Shown here in pieces: positions 10,019 to 19,328 of a stretch of DNA of 64,000 nt (positions are counted from its first letter, which is position 1; each line of letters begins with the position of its first letter). The position numbers and the translations under genes were made by a program. Source of the DNA: Bacteroidota bacterium (GTDB taxonomy: Bacteria; Bacteroidota; Bacteroidia; AKYH767-A; OLB10); contig CP064983.1 in assembly GCA_016699635.1 (NCBI GenBank), positions 434,001-498,000 of the forward strand. The letters are read 5' to 3'. The notes beneath the pieces were generated by a model. It ran no database searches, was not told the origin of the DNA, and saw only the letters and a list, made by a program, of their open reading frames with translations.

Positions 10019-11290
10019 ATGGCGGCAAAAAAACCTGTGAAAGCTGCAGCAAAAAAAACAAGTGCAAAGCCAGCAGCTAAGAAGGCAGCAGTGAAAAAAG
10101 CTCCTGCTAAGAAAAAAGTTGTTGCAAAACCGGCAGCTAAAAAACCTGCTGCAAAAAAAGCTCCGGCTAAGAAAGCAACTCCTACAAAACCAGCTAAAAA
10201 GGCTGCTGCACCAAAGACCACAAAAACTAAAGCTACTGAAAAAGAGAAGAAAAGTATAAAAGCCAAACCAATAGAAACAAATACAAAAGTCACATCATCC
10301 AAAGAAGTAAAAAAAACAAGTACAGGCATGTCAAAAACAGACACTAAAGCAAAAACAAAAAGCAGAAGTAAGAAGGTAGAAGAACCGGTAATTACCAAGG
10401 TGAGTAAACCGGTAGTTAAACGCTTAACGGAAACACGTAACTTAAAAGCTATTGATACAGGTACGGCAGCAAAATTATCAAGCAAATACAGTGTTGGCGA
10501 CATATCTCAGTTTCAGATAAAAATGCCTAAGAAAGGTGTTCATGATGCCTCTGCAGAAGAAAAGCTTCAGGCATTGTTTCAACTTCAACAAATTGACTCT
10601 GAGATTGACAGAATTCAGATTGTAAGAGGCGAATTACCTGTTGAAGTAAAAGATCTTGAAGATGATGTAGCACGTCTTGAAACAAGAATCAGCAATATCA
10701 ATAATGATATGGCAGAGTTCGACAGAATGATTGCTGAAAGAAAGCAAGGCATTAAAGATTCTACTGCAGCTATAAAGAAATATGAGGGTCAGCAAAACAA
10801 TGTAAAAAACAATAGGGAGTATGAATCGCTTGCAAAAGAGATAGAGTTTCAGAAACTTGAAATACAACTTTGTGAGAAGCGAATTAAAGAATATACTTTT
10901 GAAATCACATCTAAAAAACAAATCCTTACAGAATCAGAAGAGGATTTAACGCATCGCAAAGCTGATTTGGAAAACAAACGCAAAGAACTAGACAGCATTA
11001 TTGCAGAAACCCGTAAGGAAGAAGACGTTCTGAACGAATATTCAGGAAAGGCTGCTGCAATTATTGAAGAGCGTTTGTTGAGCGGATATAAAAAGATTCG
11101 TGAGAACGCGGCTAATGGCCTGGCTGTAGTTTCTATTCAGCGAGATAGCTGTGGTGGTTGTTTTAATAAAGTTCCACCACAACGTCAGTTGGAGATTAAG
11201 CAACGTAAGAAAGTCATTGTATGTGAACACTGCGGTCGTATTCTTGTAGATCAGGAAATTATGACGGACTTGCCGGAAAATCCTGCATAA
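10019..11290 (+). CDS. C4 zinc-ribbon coiled-coil protein with histone H1-like Lys/Ala tail
   Basis: A 423-residue protein in three parts. Residues 1 to about 115 are an extremely basic Lys/Ala/Pro tail built from AAKKP- and APAKK-like units, resembling histone H1 C-terminal tails and bacterial H1-like proteins. Residues about 175-345 form a long coiled coil (CdsZ/FlxA-like). Residues 370-405 are a zinc ribbon with two CxxC pairs, DSCGGCFNKVP and VCEHCGRIL. The coiled-coil and ribbon part is a widespread family next to Nif3. The tail is the unusual addition and should bind nucleic acid. It may bring the conserved domain to DNA, RNA or ribosomes. The reading frame is intact throughout, with ATG 2 nt after the Nif3 stop. 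Confidence 0.88.
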   Translation: MAAKKPVKAAAKKTSAKPAAKKAAVKKAPAKKKVVAKPAAKKPAAKKAPAKKATPTKPAKKAAAPKTTKTKATEKEKKSIKAKPIETNTKVTSSKEVKKTSTGMSKTDTKAKTKSRSKKVEEPVITKVSKPVVKRLTETRNLKAIDTGTAAKLSSKYSVGDISQFQIKMPKKGVHDASAEEKLQALFQLQQIDSEIDRIQIVRGELPVEVKDLEDDVARLETRISNINNDMAEFDRMIAERKQGIKDSTAAIKKYEGQQNNVKNNREYESLAKEIEFQKLEIQLCEKRIKEYTFEITSKKQILTESEEDLTHRKADLENKRKELDSIIAETRKEEDVLNEYSGKAAAIIEERLLSGYKKIRENAANGLAVVSIQRDSCGGCFNKVPPQRQLEIKQRKKVIVCEHCGRILVDQEIMTDLPENPA

Positions 11291-11302
11291 ATAGATAACA
11301 AT

Positions 11303-11330
11303 AAAAAAGCCGCTTAAAAGCGGTTTTTTT
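11303..11330 (+). terminator. Terminator of the Nif3/zinc-ribbon operon
   Basis: AAAAAAGCCGCTT, a 4-nt loop region and the complement AGCGGTTTTTTT form a short GC stem with a T7 tail 12 nt after the stop at 11290. Confidence 0.85.
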
Positions 11331-11351
11331 ATGCCATATTTTCAAAATAAA

Positions 11352-11382
11352 TTTGGAGAATACTTACCTATCTGTATCTTTG
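11352..11382 (+). promoter_or_regulatory. Bacteroidota sigma-ABfr promoter of tRNA-Val
   Basis: TTTG (11352-11355), exactly 19 nt, then TATCTTTG (11375-11382): a perfect match to the TTTG-N19-TAnnTTTG consensus of the Bacteroidota primary sigma factor. Transcription would start near 11388, about 30 nt before the tRNA. This is the clearest promoter in the window and supports the phylum call. Confidence 0.75.
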
Positions 11383-11417
11383 CACGCTCATAAAAAAACG
11401 ACCCATTAAAAATAGTT

Positions 11418-11493
11418 AGGAGCATAGCTCAGCCTGGTTCAGAGCATCTGCCTTACAAGCAGAGGGTCACAGGTTCGAATCCTGTTGCTCCCA
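11418..11493 (+). tRNA. tRNA-Val (anticodon TAC)
   Basis: A 76-nt cloverleaf. The D arm is GCTC...GAGC, the anticodon stem TCTGC/GCAGA carries the loop CTTACAA (anticodon TAC, valine), the variable loop is GGGTC, and the T arm is ACAGG-TTCGAAT-CCTGT. The acceptor is TGCTCCC with discriminator A and no encoded CCA. The 5' strand reads AGGAGCA, so position 1 is A opposite C72; a dropped G in the read (GGGAGCA) would explain this mismatch. The 3' end from 11482 is duplicated at 35318-35329, marking the integration site of the mobile element. Confidence 0.95.
11482..11493 (+). other. attL core: tRNA 3' end
   Basis: CTGTTGCTCCCA, the last 12 nt of tRNA-Val, recurs exactly at 35318-35329 in the same orientation, 23.8 kb away and beside a tyrosine integrase gene. 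The copy inside the tRNA keeps the tRNA whole after integration. Confidence 0.8.
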
Positions 11494-11505
11494 TAAGTAA
11501 AAAGT

Positions 11506-11548
11506 AAAAACCCTTGCAATTCAATAAGTTGCGTGGGTTTTGTTTTTT
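11506..11548 (+). terminator. Terminator downstream of tRNA-Val, supplied by the element
   Basis: AAAACCC..GCAA and TTGC..GGGTTTT pair around a short loop and run into GTTTTTT. It lies just outside the tRNA in element DNA and so would replace the original chromosomal terminator now found at 35332-35355. Confidence 0.6.
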
Positions 11549-11588
11549 GGTAAAACATAGGTAAAACATTTTGAGATGTTGTTTTACC
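11549..11588 (+). promoter_or_regulatory. Left integrase arm-site array
   Basis: Two direct copies of GGTAAAACAT (11549-11558 and 11560-11569) are followed by an inverted GTTTTACC (11581-11588). The same arrangement occurs at the other end of the element (35182-35217). Arm-type sites flanking a tyrosine-recombinase core are the natural reading; integrase binding itself is inferred. Confidence 0.6.
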
Positions 11589-12281
11589 TGAAAAATAAAG
11601 CTTGAAAAATGCGCCAATACTGGTTTTTAACGCATAGGTATTATTTGAAGTTTGTGTCATGTTTTACCTCTGAAAAGTTCTCTAATATACATTCATTTTC
11701 TCTCATTTGCAAATATTTTTCAACCTTTTTCGCATTTTTCAGAGACAAAAACTGTAAAAATCTAATCTGTTTTTTTTGTGTTGGACAGTAGAATATTTCC
11801 GACACCTTCTCAATTTTATTGATGCTGGCAGGAAGATAGTTCATCCCAAGAACCGGAAACCACCGGATGGAATTAACCACAAAAAAAAGCCGCCTCCCCC
11901 ACCCCACTAACACCTAACTGCATCATGTAGCCTAACCGAAAAATACGATAGGACTACTGTATGAACGCAAGGAATCATTTTAACCTCTTATGCAACCAAT
12001 TTTTGTAAGCGAAAATAAAAAGCAAAAGGAAACGGAATATAAATGATTGGTTGTGTGAGAGGCATTGAAGTAAAAATTTCAATATAGAAAAGAGCTTGAA
12101 TAAAACGAAAATATTAATGGGTGCGAGACATTGTGTTTTTATGCCGTAGTCTTTTGCTTTTTATTTTTGCGCGTGGCACACCTTTGCATAAGGGGTGAAA
12201 ATGAATAGCAGAGGGAAAAAGGAAGTAAAATGATGATTGCATTTTACTTGACTCTCCTATAACTTTAAACAAAAAAAAACA
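11589..12281. other. Non-coding left end of the element
   Basis: About 690 bp without a credible gene. It is AT-rich with poly-A/T tracts and one further inverted TGTTTTACC near 11660. Short ORFs here lack start contexts and protein-like composition. It could hold the promoter for the rightward phage genes; TATAACTTTA at about 12256-12265 is a weak -7-like match. Confidence 0.4.
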
Positions 12282-12689
12282 ATGCCATTTCTTGAAATAG
12301 AAGATTACCGATTTGCAATAAAAATCCCTGTGCTTATGGCATTGGTGGATAGTGATGATTCAATAGTGCATGAATTAACGAATGAAGCAGTGAATGAAAT
12401 GTCAAGCTATTTAAATACACGATACATGGCTGCTGAATTATTTGAAAAAACCGGAGATGGAAGGGATAAAACGTTAATGATGTATTGCAGGGACATTGCT
12501 CTTTTTCACATTTTTTCGATTTACAATTTCCGAGTAATACCTGCAATCAGGGAAACACGCTATAAGAAAGCTTTACTTTGGTTACAGGAAGTTACTCAAC
12601 AGAAAATAAATCCTGCAGGTTTTCCACCAAATGAAAAGTCGTTTGTGAAAAGCGGAACGAATGATAAAAGAATAAATCAGCAGCAATGA
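12282..12689 (+). CDS. Mu gp36-like (DUF1320-type) phage head protein
   Basis: A 135-residue alpha-helical protein. Its size, helical pattern (SIVHELTNEAVNEMSSYLNT) and position immediately before a DUF935 portal gene (4-nt overlap) fit the gp36/DUF1320 family of Mu-like phages, a head-completion or connector protein. The assignment rests mainly on context and general resemblance, since the family is poorly conserved. The C-terminal tail (residues 110-135) is polar and probably disordered. Translation is likely coupled to the portal gene. Confidence 0.6.
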   Translation: MPFLEIEDYRFAIKIPVLMALVDSDDSIVHELTNEAVNEMSSYLNTRYMAAELFEKTGDGRDKTLMMYCRDIALFHIFSIYNFRVIPAIRETRYKKALLWLQEVTQQKINPAGFPPNEKSFVKSGTNDKRINQQQ

Positions 12690-13834
12690 CAAAGGTTAAA
12701 CGAACAAAGGGAAAACAGGGGAATATTATTCAACGAATTGATGTTACTCAAATCAGACGGAGTTCACAGGATATTGATAGCTGGCGAAATGCTATTAAAG
12801 CGGCTGAAAGCACTTTTTTCCCACGAAGGAGTTTGCTCTATGACTTATACTCGGAAATACTTCTGGATGGGCATTTAACGGCTGTAATTGAGAAACGGAA
12901 ACTTTCTGTAATTAATACACCTTTGCATTTTGTAGAAAAGGGCAAGGTACATGAAGAAATTACCGCTATGCTGACCACAGAAAATTTTATGACTATGTTG
13001 GGTTATGTGCTGGAAAGTAAAATATGGGGACATAGCCTGATTGAATTGAGTTTTGAGACTGGCTTTTTAGTACCGACTTTGATTCCCAGAAAGCATGTAG
13101 TACCCAACAAAGGAATCATAATAAAGAACCAAAGCGATAGCACTGGTTTTGATTTCAGGACTTATCCTTATTCAAATTATTTACTTGAGATTGGTGAAAG
13201 TGATTCTTTAGGATTGCTGATGAAAGCTGCACAATATGTTATTTACAAAAGAGGTGGTTTTGGTGACTGGGCGCAATATTGTGAATTGTTCGGGATGCCT
13301 TTCAGAGTTGCAAAGTATGATGGCTATGATGAGAAAACGAGACAAGAATTGGAAAGTGCCTTGAAGGATGCCGGTAGTGCTGCATACATTGTTATTCCAA
13401 AAGAATCAGATTTGAACTTTATTCAAAACAATACGCAAGGAAGCAGTATACTTTATGATCAATTGATAGATGTCTGCAATAAGGAATTGTCAAAACTGAT
13501 TTTGGGGCAGACTATGACTACTGAGGCCGGTGGAGCATTAGCGCAAGCAAAAGTTCACCAGGAAGTGGAACAAGAAATACATAATGCTGATAAATTGTTT
13601 GTGCGAAACGTATTAAATGATAAGCTGATTCCACTTTTACGAATACATGGACTTGATGTGGGCAATGGCAAGTTTATATTTCAAGAAAAAGAAAACATTG
13701 AAAAGAAAACAAGATTGGAAATGGATTTGACGTTAGCAGATAAAATAGAAATTGATGACAGCTATTTTTATGAGACTTACAATATTCCACTACCAAAGAA
13801 AGGAACAGAAATAAATGGCAGCAGCATTAGTTAG
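12686..13834 (+). CDS. Phage portal protein, DUF935 family (Mu gp29-like)
   Basis: The portal forms the dodecameric ring through which DNA enters the procapsid. The 382-residue protein shows the DUF935 pattern: an N-terminal RRSSQDIDSWRNAIKAAES region, YSEILLDGHLTAVIEKRK, the central RGGFGDWAQYCELFGMPFRV, and LILGQTMTTEAGGALAQAKVH, which is highly characteristic of Mu-like portals. The frame is intact. It overlaps the gp36-like gene by 4 nt and the next gene by 20 nt. It is shorter than Mu gp29 (about 510 residues), but short forms are usual in Bacteroidota phages. Confidence 0.9.
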   Translation: MTKVKRTKGKQGNIIQRIDVTQIRRSSQDIDSWRNAIKAAESTFFPRRSLLYDLYSEILLDGHLTAVIEKRKLSVINTPLHFVEKGKVHEEITAMLTTENFMTMLGYVLESKIWGHSLIELSFETGFLVPTLIPRKHVVPNKGIIIKNQSDSTGFDFRTYPYSNYLLEIGESDSLGLLMKAAQYVIYKRGGFGDWAQYCELFGMPFRVAKYDGYDEKTRQELESALKDAGSAAYIVIPKESDLNFIQNNTQGSSILYDQLIDVCNKELSKLILGQTMTTEAGGALAQAKVHQEVEQEIHNADKLFVRNVLNDKLIPLLRIHGLDVGNGKFIFQEKENIEKKTRLEMDLTLADKIEIDDSYFYETYNIPLPKKGTEINGSSIS

Positions 13835-14360
13835 TTTGTATCAAGGAGTTATCACGGTAACAAGGGATAGCGGATTTTTTCCAATGTGTGATGTTGATAT
13901 GGGGCAACTGGAAAATGATGGAGAAAGCCTGCCATTAGAATGTCCGGCAATGCTAATGAAAATAGAAGATGTAATTTGGAGAGATGTAGATGACGATTTA
14001 CAAATGGGTGTTGTAAATATTTCTTTGAAAATGATTTTTCAGTTTAGCACAGAAGAAGAAATTATTACAATACCAGGTGAAGGACGAGCAGAGGTGATAA
14101 AAATACTAAATCTAATTGAAGAGTATCATACTATGATTACGAATTTAAGCGGAGATAGTTTTAATAAACTGAGAAGGTTTAATCAATATCAACTACCAAT
14201 TAATCCTAAGAACCTATACTGGATTCATGTTTTGCAGTATCAATGCAATATCAGAAGTGATTCTCATACACCTGATGCAAGTTTAGACTTGGATTTTGAT
14301 AGTGTAAAAAACAATAATGCTTTTATGGAGAGGCGAAAATTAAACCTGATACACAAATAA
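13815..14360 (+). CDS. Phage protein of unknown function after portal
   Basis: A 181-residue protein starting within the end of the portal gene. It is predicted to be mixed alpha/beta with acidic stretches and no signal peptide or membrane segment. The position suggests a head-tail joining or tail-terminator type protein (gp37-like), but I recognise no motif. The gene converges with the major capsid gene on the other strand, with 16 nt between the stops. Confidence 0.6.
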   Translation: MAAALVSLYQGVITVTRDSGFFPMCDVDMGQLENDGESLPLECPAMLMKIEDVIWRDVDDDLQMGVVNISLKMIFQFSTEEEIITIPGEGRAEVIKILNLIEEYHTMITNLSGDSFNKLRRFNQYQLPINPKNLYWIHVLQYQCNIRSDSHTPDASLDLDFDSVKNNNAFMERRKLNLIHK

Positions 14361-14376
14361 AAAAAATTACTTTTTG

Positions 14377-15286
14377 TTAAGCAGCAGCCTGAATAATTCC
14401 GATAATACCTTTAGCATCATTTCTGCGTTTTCTACCGCCCATACGAACTAATGCAGAATAAATATCTCCATAATATTGAGGGTCGGCAAGGCTTTCAAAA
14501 GTCAACCGTTCCGAGCGCACGTTCAACGGAATTTTTATGCCATGCGAATGCTACACCGTTATCGGTTGTGTTAGTACTGGCACCAGGCAATTGGATTATG
14601 GGTGTACTTGCATTGTTTGCAGTCATAACTGAAGTACGTTCCATCAGGAAAAAACCATACAGCTTGCCTATTACTCCTTTTGGTAAATCCAAATCCTTTG
14701 CCGACTCACGGTATTGTGTAATATTTAGCTCGTCCATTAACTGGTCGTACATATCTGAATCAATCATAAGGTAGCGGTCAGATTTTGGAATGTTCTGTTT
14801 GTTCATAGTTAAACGCGCTTTCTTGATATCGGCAAGCACCAATTTTTTACGATTACCTGTAGCTCCTGGCATGTGTGCTGCAACATCAGCACCCGTTGTG
14901 CGAATGATAGAGCTAGTTGCCTCCGGACGCCAATGGTAAAGCATCCAATCGGCTACTGTCTCACGGATGGCACTTTCAGATTCATCTAAAACACTGGAGA
15001 GTTTGTCGTAAGCAAGCTCAACAGTATCGGCATTGGGAATTAAAACCGGGTCAGAGGTATATTCATCAATCGAATAAGTTATATCAACGTCTGTGCGTTG
15101 AGTTACAGTTGCAGGAAGTGAAGAACGATTACGTACTATAGAAGGTGCAGCACCTGCATTGGGTATGTGTACTACCTTCCCTTGGATTACATACTGGTCG
15201 GCATTGAATGCATAGTTAAGAAAATCATTGTCTTTGAAAAGACTTTCCTGAATGTGTCGTGTCCAAATTTCTTTTTGAATAGCCAT
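14377..15286 (-). CDS. Phage major capsid protein (frameshifted near C-terminus)
   Basis: About 303 residues after repair. It starts MAIQKEIWTRHIQESLFKDN and contains YLMIDSDMYDQLMDEL, a loop KLYGFFLMERTSVM and the conserved end GVAFAWHKNSVERALG. After a homopolymer break at 14500-14505 the frame continues ESLADPQYYGDIYSALVR and ends MGGRKRRNDAKGIIGIIQ. The N-terminal pattern and the terminal YYGDIYSALVRMGGR block match HK97-fold capsid proteins of Mu-like Bacteroidota phages. It lies 12 nt downstream of the protease-scaffold gene, the usual order, but both are inverted relative to portal and terminase. Confidence 0.8.
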
Positions 15287-15298
15287 AGTTCATTTTTT

Positions 15299-16422
15299 TT
15301 AAAGTGAAGCGTTTTTAGGGAGTTTGCCATACTCTTTTTTGAACAGGGCATTATATTTTGAGGTGTCTTTAAATTTCATTTCTGCAAGAATTTCCGGTGC
15401 ATTTTCCTGATACTCACGGAACGTTTTGTAATCTACTGTACCATCTGATGCAGTTTGAATTTGTGATGTGATGCTTTTGTACGGTGCTATAGAATTGATA
15501 GCTACTTTAGTTGCATTAAAATTTGATTCTGCTAATGCTGTAAAGGTAGAACGTTGTTCTTCAGTGATTCGGTTTGATTTAATTGCATCTTCAATGAGGT
15601 CTTGCACTTTTTGTTTTTGAAATGCCTGAATTTGAGTTTTGAAATCATCATTTTCATTTTTGAGTTTTTCATTTTCTATCTTCTGGTCTTTTAGTTGATT
15701 AGCTTGGTTTTGGTATGCGGCAACCACATCCTGCTCTGTTACGCTTTCGGGCAAACCGAAAAGAGTAATGAATCGATTTAAAATATTCATATCGTTTGTT
15801 CTTAATGAGTTTTCAATTTGAAGATTATAGAATTTCCACACTTCCTCTGGATTATCTTTTTTAAGAGCTTGTTTTGATATTACACCGTCAAAAATAGCAT
15901 CCACCAATTTTTGACTTATTGCTTCTGTTGCATTAAACCATGAATCTTTGCCTCTTTGCATCCATGAGTTTTGAATTGTCTCCTTGTCAATTCCTGTTTT
16001 GTAGCATAAATGTCAAGCAAGGAATTACTGAGATCATCCATCAGTTTTGCGGTTTCTCTTAACTTGTCTGAATCACCATTTGCCGAACCACTGACTCGGT
16101 GAATCATTAACTGAGCGTATCGGGACATATAAATTTTAGAACCGGCTAATGCAATAACGCTTGCCATGCTTGCAGCAACACCGTCAATGTATGTGTTAAT
16201 TTCAGCTTTACTGTTCTTAAGAGCGTTATAAATGGTAATTCCATCAAACACATCACCACCACCGGAATTAATTCTGACATTAATCTTTTTGTTTGTTGTT
16301 TCTAACTTTTTTAAATCAGAAATAAAACGGTTGCTGTCGGTATTCTTCCAATTACCGATAAACCCGTACAGCAAAATTTCTGCTGAATTTTCGTTCTGAT
16401 TTATAATATAACTATTGTTCAT
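15299..16422 (-). CDS. ClpP-like head-maturation protease fused to scaffold-like domain (frameshifted)
   Basis: A 374-residue protein once a missing base in the AAAA/TTTT run at 15997-16000 is restored, joining LLDIYATK to TGIDKETIQNSWMQRG. Residues 1-190 are an S14 ClpP-type phage prohead protease: INSGGGDVFDGITIYNAL, the Ser elbow GVAASMASVIALAG and the His in LMIHRVSG. Residues about 190-374 are a charged coiled-coil-rich scaffold-like extension ending KNALFKKEYGKLPKNASL or nearly so. The fused layout lets the protease remove its own scaffold during capsid maturation. It is followed by the major capsid gene. Confidence 0.83.
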
Positions 16423-16538
16423 TTTTTGTTTTCGATTATAAAATTATAGTGTTATATTAGACGAAACAGAAACGTTATTCCGATTTCGTTCCTCTGCACT
16501 TACATGATTTCAATTAAACAAAGAATATTTTAACAGAA

Positions 16539-16697
16539 ATGACTAAGAACCAAAAAATTGATGTTGCACGTACTCTTTACCTAATGACAGAGAAAACACA
16601 AAAAGAAATTTGTGAGGTTGTGAACTGGACAGAAAAAACTTTTACCGAGCAAAAGCAGAAAGGCAAATGGAATGAAATGCGCGACACAAAAGTTTGA
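16539..16697 (+). CDS. Small HTH-type protein, terminase small subunit N-terminal-like
   Basis: A 52-residue ORF starting MTKNQKIDVARTLYLMTEK, with a helix-turn-helix-like pattern TQKEICEVVNWTEKTFTEQK like the DNA-recognition head of phage small terminases. The stop overlaps the TTG start of the next gene (TTGA), which suggests the two are one small-terminase unit made in two pieces or split by a frameshift. It is divergent from the protease gene (116 nt apart). Confidence 0.6.
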   Translation: MTKNQKIDVARTLYLMTEKTQKEICEVVNWTEKTFTEQKQKGKWNEMRDTKV

Positions 16698-16969
16698 CAA
16701 AGCAGCAAATAATTTCTATGCTGCATTCGCAAACTTTAAAGATTGTAGAAGCTGCAAAGGATGAGAACCGGGTTTTAACAGCAAGAGAAGTTGATTCCAT
16801 TGCGAAACTTGCTGCTTCAATTGACAAGCTTGAAAAGAAAGCAACAATTGAAACCTACATAGAAGTTTTTGAAGAATACAACCATTGGCTTATGAATGTG
16901 AATGTGGATTTCGCGCAGCGAAATAATCAGTTTCAGGATTTATTTATTCAAAGCAAAATCAGTAAATGA
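16694..16969 (+). CDS. Coiled-coil phage protein, probable small-terminase part
   Basis: A 91-residue, mostly helical protein beginning at TTG 16694 inside the previous stop codon. SQTLKIVEAAKDENRVLTAR and EVDSIAKLAASIDKLEKKA suggest an oligomerising helical hairpin, as in small terminases. It overlaps the large terminase start by 4 nt (ATGA). In Mu-like Bacteroidota phages a gene here supplies the DNA-recognition subunit. The function is inferred from place and shape only. Confidence 0.6.
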   Translation: MTKQQIISMLHSQTLKIVEAAKDENRVLTAREVDSIAKLAASIDKLEKKATIETYIEVFEEYNHWLMNVNVDFAQRNNQFQDLFIQSKISK

Positions 16970-18478
16970 AAGTCAGTAGGGAAAATATAAAGCGGTGGCA
17001 AGCGCATTGCACAAAAGTGCAACAACAAACTGTTTTAAATGGTTTTGAAAATGAAGCTGCAAAAGCTGAACGAATTGCAAAAGCTAAAAATGACTATTCA
17101 TTCTTTGTTGAATACTATTTTCCTCACTATGCAAAAATAAGTGTGGAAAGTTTCAGATTGAAGCTGCTAATGAAGTTGCACGAAATAAAAAACTGAGGGC
17201 TTTGTTTGAGTGGGCACGCGGACATGCGAAAAGCACTCACTTTGATTTAATGATTCCCCTATGGCTGAAAATAAAGAATGAACTAAACGTTATGATTCTT
17301 GTCGGAAAAAGTGAGGACAATGCAAAAACCCTGCTTGGTGACCTCCAAGCTGAACTACAATTCAATCAACGTTACATACATGATTTTGGAGAACAAATAA
17401 ATCTTGGCAGTTGGGAGGATGGGAAATTTATTACTAAAGATTCAAAAGCATTCTTTGCTCTCGGACGTGGGCAATCACCACGCGGTTTGCGGTATCGGGA
17501 ACATAGACCGGATTACATTGTAGTTGATGACCTTGATGATGATGAACTGGTTCAAAATGAAAACCGTGTTACCAAAATGCTTGACTGGATTTTAGAGGCT
17601 GTGTTCAATACAATGGATATGGGTAAAGGAAGATTTGTTTTTGTTGGAAACAGAATAAGTAAAAACAGTGTGCTTGCACACTTTGCACAAGTGCCAGGAA
17701 TATTTCATTCCGTAATAAATGCCCTTGATGAAAAGGGCAACCCGACATGGCATGAAAAATATTCCAAAGATGATATTCAGCAAGTGATAAACACGATTGG
17801 CGTTCGCAGATCACAAAAGGAATTTTTTAACAACCCGATAACTGACGGTGCTGTTTTTAAACTGAAAGATATACGCTACAAAAAAGTTGACCCTCTCACC
17901 TCTTACCGCTATCTTGTTTCTTATACTGACCCAAGTTTTAAGAGCGGTGCAAAATCGGATTACAAAGCAACAGTGCTGATAGGTAAAAACAGAAATGGCG
18001 AATACCATTTATTGAAAGCGTTTGCAGCGCAAACAACAGTGAGGGAAATGGTACGTTGGCATTATACCTTGCAAGAAACATTTGGAGCTGCTGCACCGAT
18101 TTCTTTTTACATGGAGAGCAATTTTTTACAGGATATTCTATTTGATGAATTTACCCAAATGGGAAATGAAACCGGAATGCATATTCCGATAAAAGGAGAT
18201 GCGCGAAACAAACCAGACAAGTTCCAAAGGATTGAAAGTATGCAGCCTCTGTTTGAACGCGGGTTGATCTATTTTAATGAAGATGAAAAGGAAAACCCGG
18301 GGTTAAGAAACTCGTTGAACAATTGCTCATGTTTGAGAAAGGCAGCCGTTACCATGACGATGGTCCTGATGCCATTGAGGGCGCAATTTGGATGCTTAAT
18401 TTTAAGACAAGGATTGATTTGCCACTAATCATAGGCAAAAGAAATACGGGCACATATCGGAACGCAATGCGTTTTTAG
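16966..18478 (+). CDS. Phage terminase large subunit (frameshifted)
   Basis: A packaging motor ATPase and nuclease of about 503 residues. The N-terminus (MKVSRENIKRWQAHCTKVQ) joins the main part after a frameshift near 17149-17153 (SVES to FQIEAANEVARNKKLRALFE). The ATPase has a Walker-A-like ARGHAKSTHFD and Walker B YIVVDDLDDDE. The RNase-H-like nuclease begins SYTDPSFKSGAKSDYKATVL and its last Asp lies in DDGPDAIEGAIWML, reached after a second frameshift in the G run at 18298-18301. The true stop is TAG 18476-18478. It is Mu gp28-like given the portal family nearby. Confidence 0.87.
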
Positions 18479-18605
18479 TAGCGGGCGGGTTTTGGGAAAG
18501 CCGTTTTTGTATCAGGGGGGGTCGGGAAAGGTGGTTGCATTTCAGAGGTGGTCAAAAGAATTGGAGGTATTATTCAGTATAATTCTGGGTTAAGATTTGG
18601 TATCA

Positions 18606-18645
18606 TTAGTATCATTCCCTAAGGCAAAAGATACCATGATACTAA
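18606..18645. repeat. Inverted repeat TTAGTATCAT
   Basis: TTAGTATCAT (18606-18615) and ATGATACTAA (18636-18645) form a 10-bp perfect inverted repeat. A second pair, GGTATC and GATACC, is interleaved with it. This is possibly an operator or hairpin in the non-coding region. Confidence 0.5.
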
Positions 18646-19328
18646 ATTCAGGTCAGTCAAGGGGTCGGGATTTTGATTTGGAGCAGGATTTTCAATCGGT
18701 CAGGACGAATGTTCAATTGTAACGGTGCGGTTGGCTGGGTAAACACATAGCGGAAAAAAAATAAACTATACCGAATTATAAAGTGCGGCTGGAAAGACAA
18801 GGGTAACATCTGCTGAATGGAAAAAATTTGGAGGGGTGCTGATGGCGGCCCGACCTGATGTGCGGATGGTGATGCTGTAAATTTATGCAGCCACAGCAGC
18901 AGTGTTAGGAAATCAGGTTAAGTTGTCGTCCGCACGAAGGGATAGCATTTTTACATTCAGCAGATGTTACTCTTGTGTGGAGTGCTGAGGTGGGAGAAAT
19001 GAATGAAGCGAAGTAGTGTAGCGGAAATGAAGTGCAACGGAATGTAGCGAAACGGATGAGTGCAGTGAATGAACCTACCGCAAGCACATGTTATCAAACA
19101 AATAGATAGTTTATTTTTTTTCAGCACCATTGAAATGGGTGGGTGGGGCGCATGGCTGTTCAATTTTACTAATACATATCAATAGAAAGAGGAATCAGGA
19201 GAGCTTAATGTTTAGTATGATGTTCCATCGGAGATGGTGCGGTGGTAGGCACGGCTTAAAACAAAGGGCAAAAAGGGTTGGGTGCTTGCACAGGATATTG
19301 CTTTGCCCTTTGTTTTCTGTTGTGTTGG

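Noticed and set aside
9994..10503. 169-codon ORF antisense to the Lys/Ala-rich tail
   Set aside because: It is the complement of a low-complexity AAG/GCA-rich coding stretch; the Phe/Ala/Val-rich translation is an artefact of that composition.
11641..11913. Leftward 90-codon ORF at the left end of the element
   Set aside because: Protein is low complexity, overlaps the arm-site area and has no family-like motif or start context.
14451..14774. Plus-strand ORF opposite the capsid gene
   Set aside because: Shadow of the capsid reading frame, which carries conserved capsid sequence.
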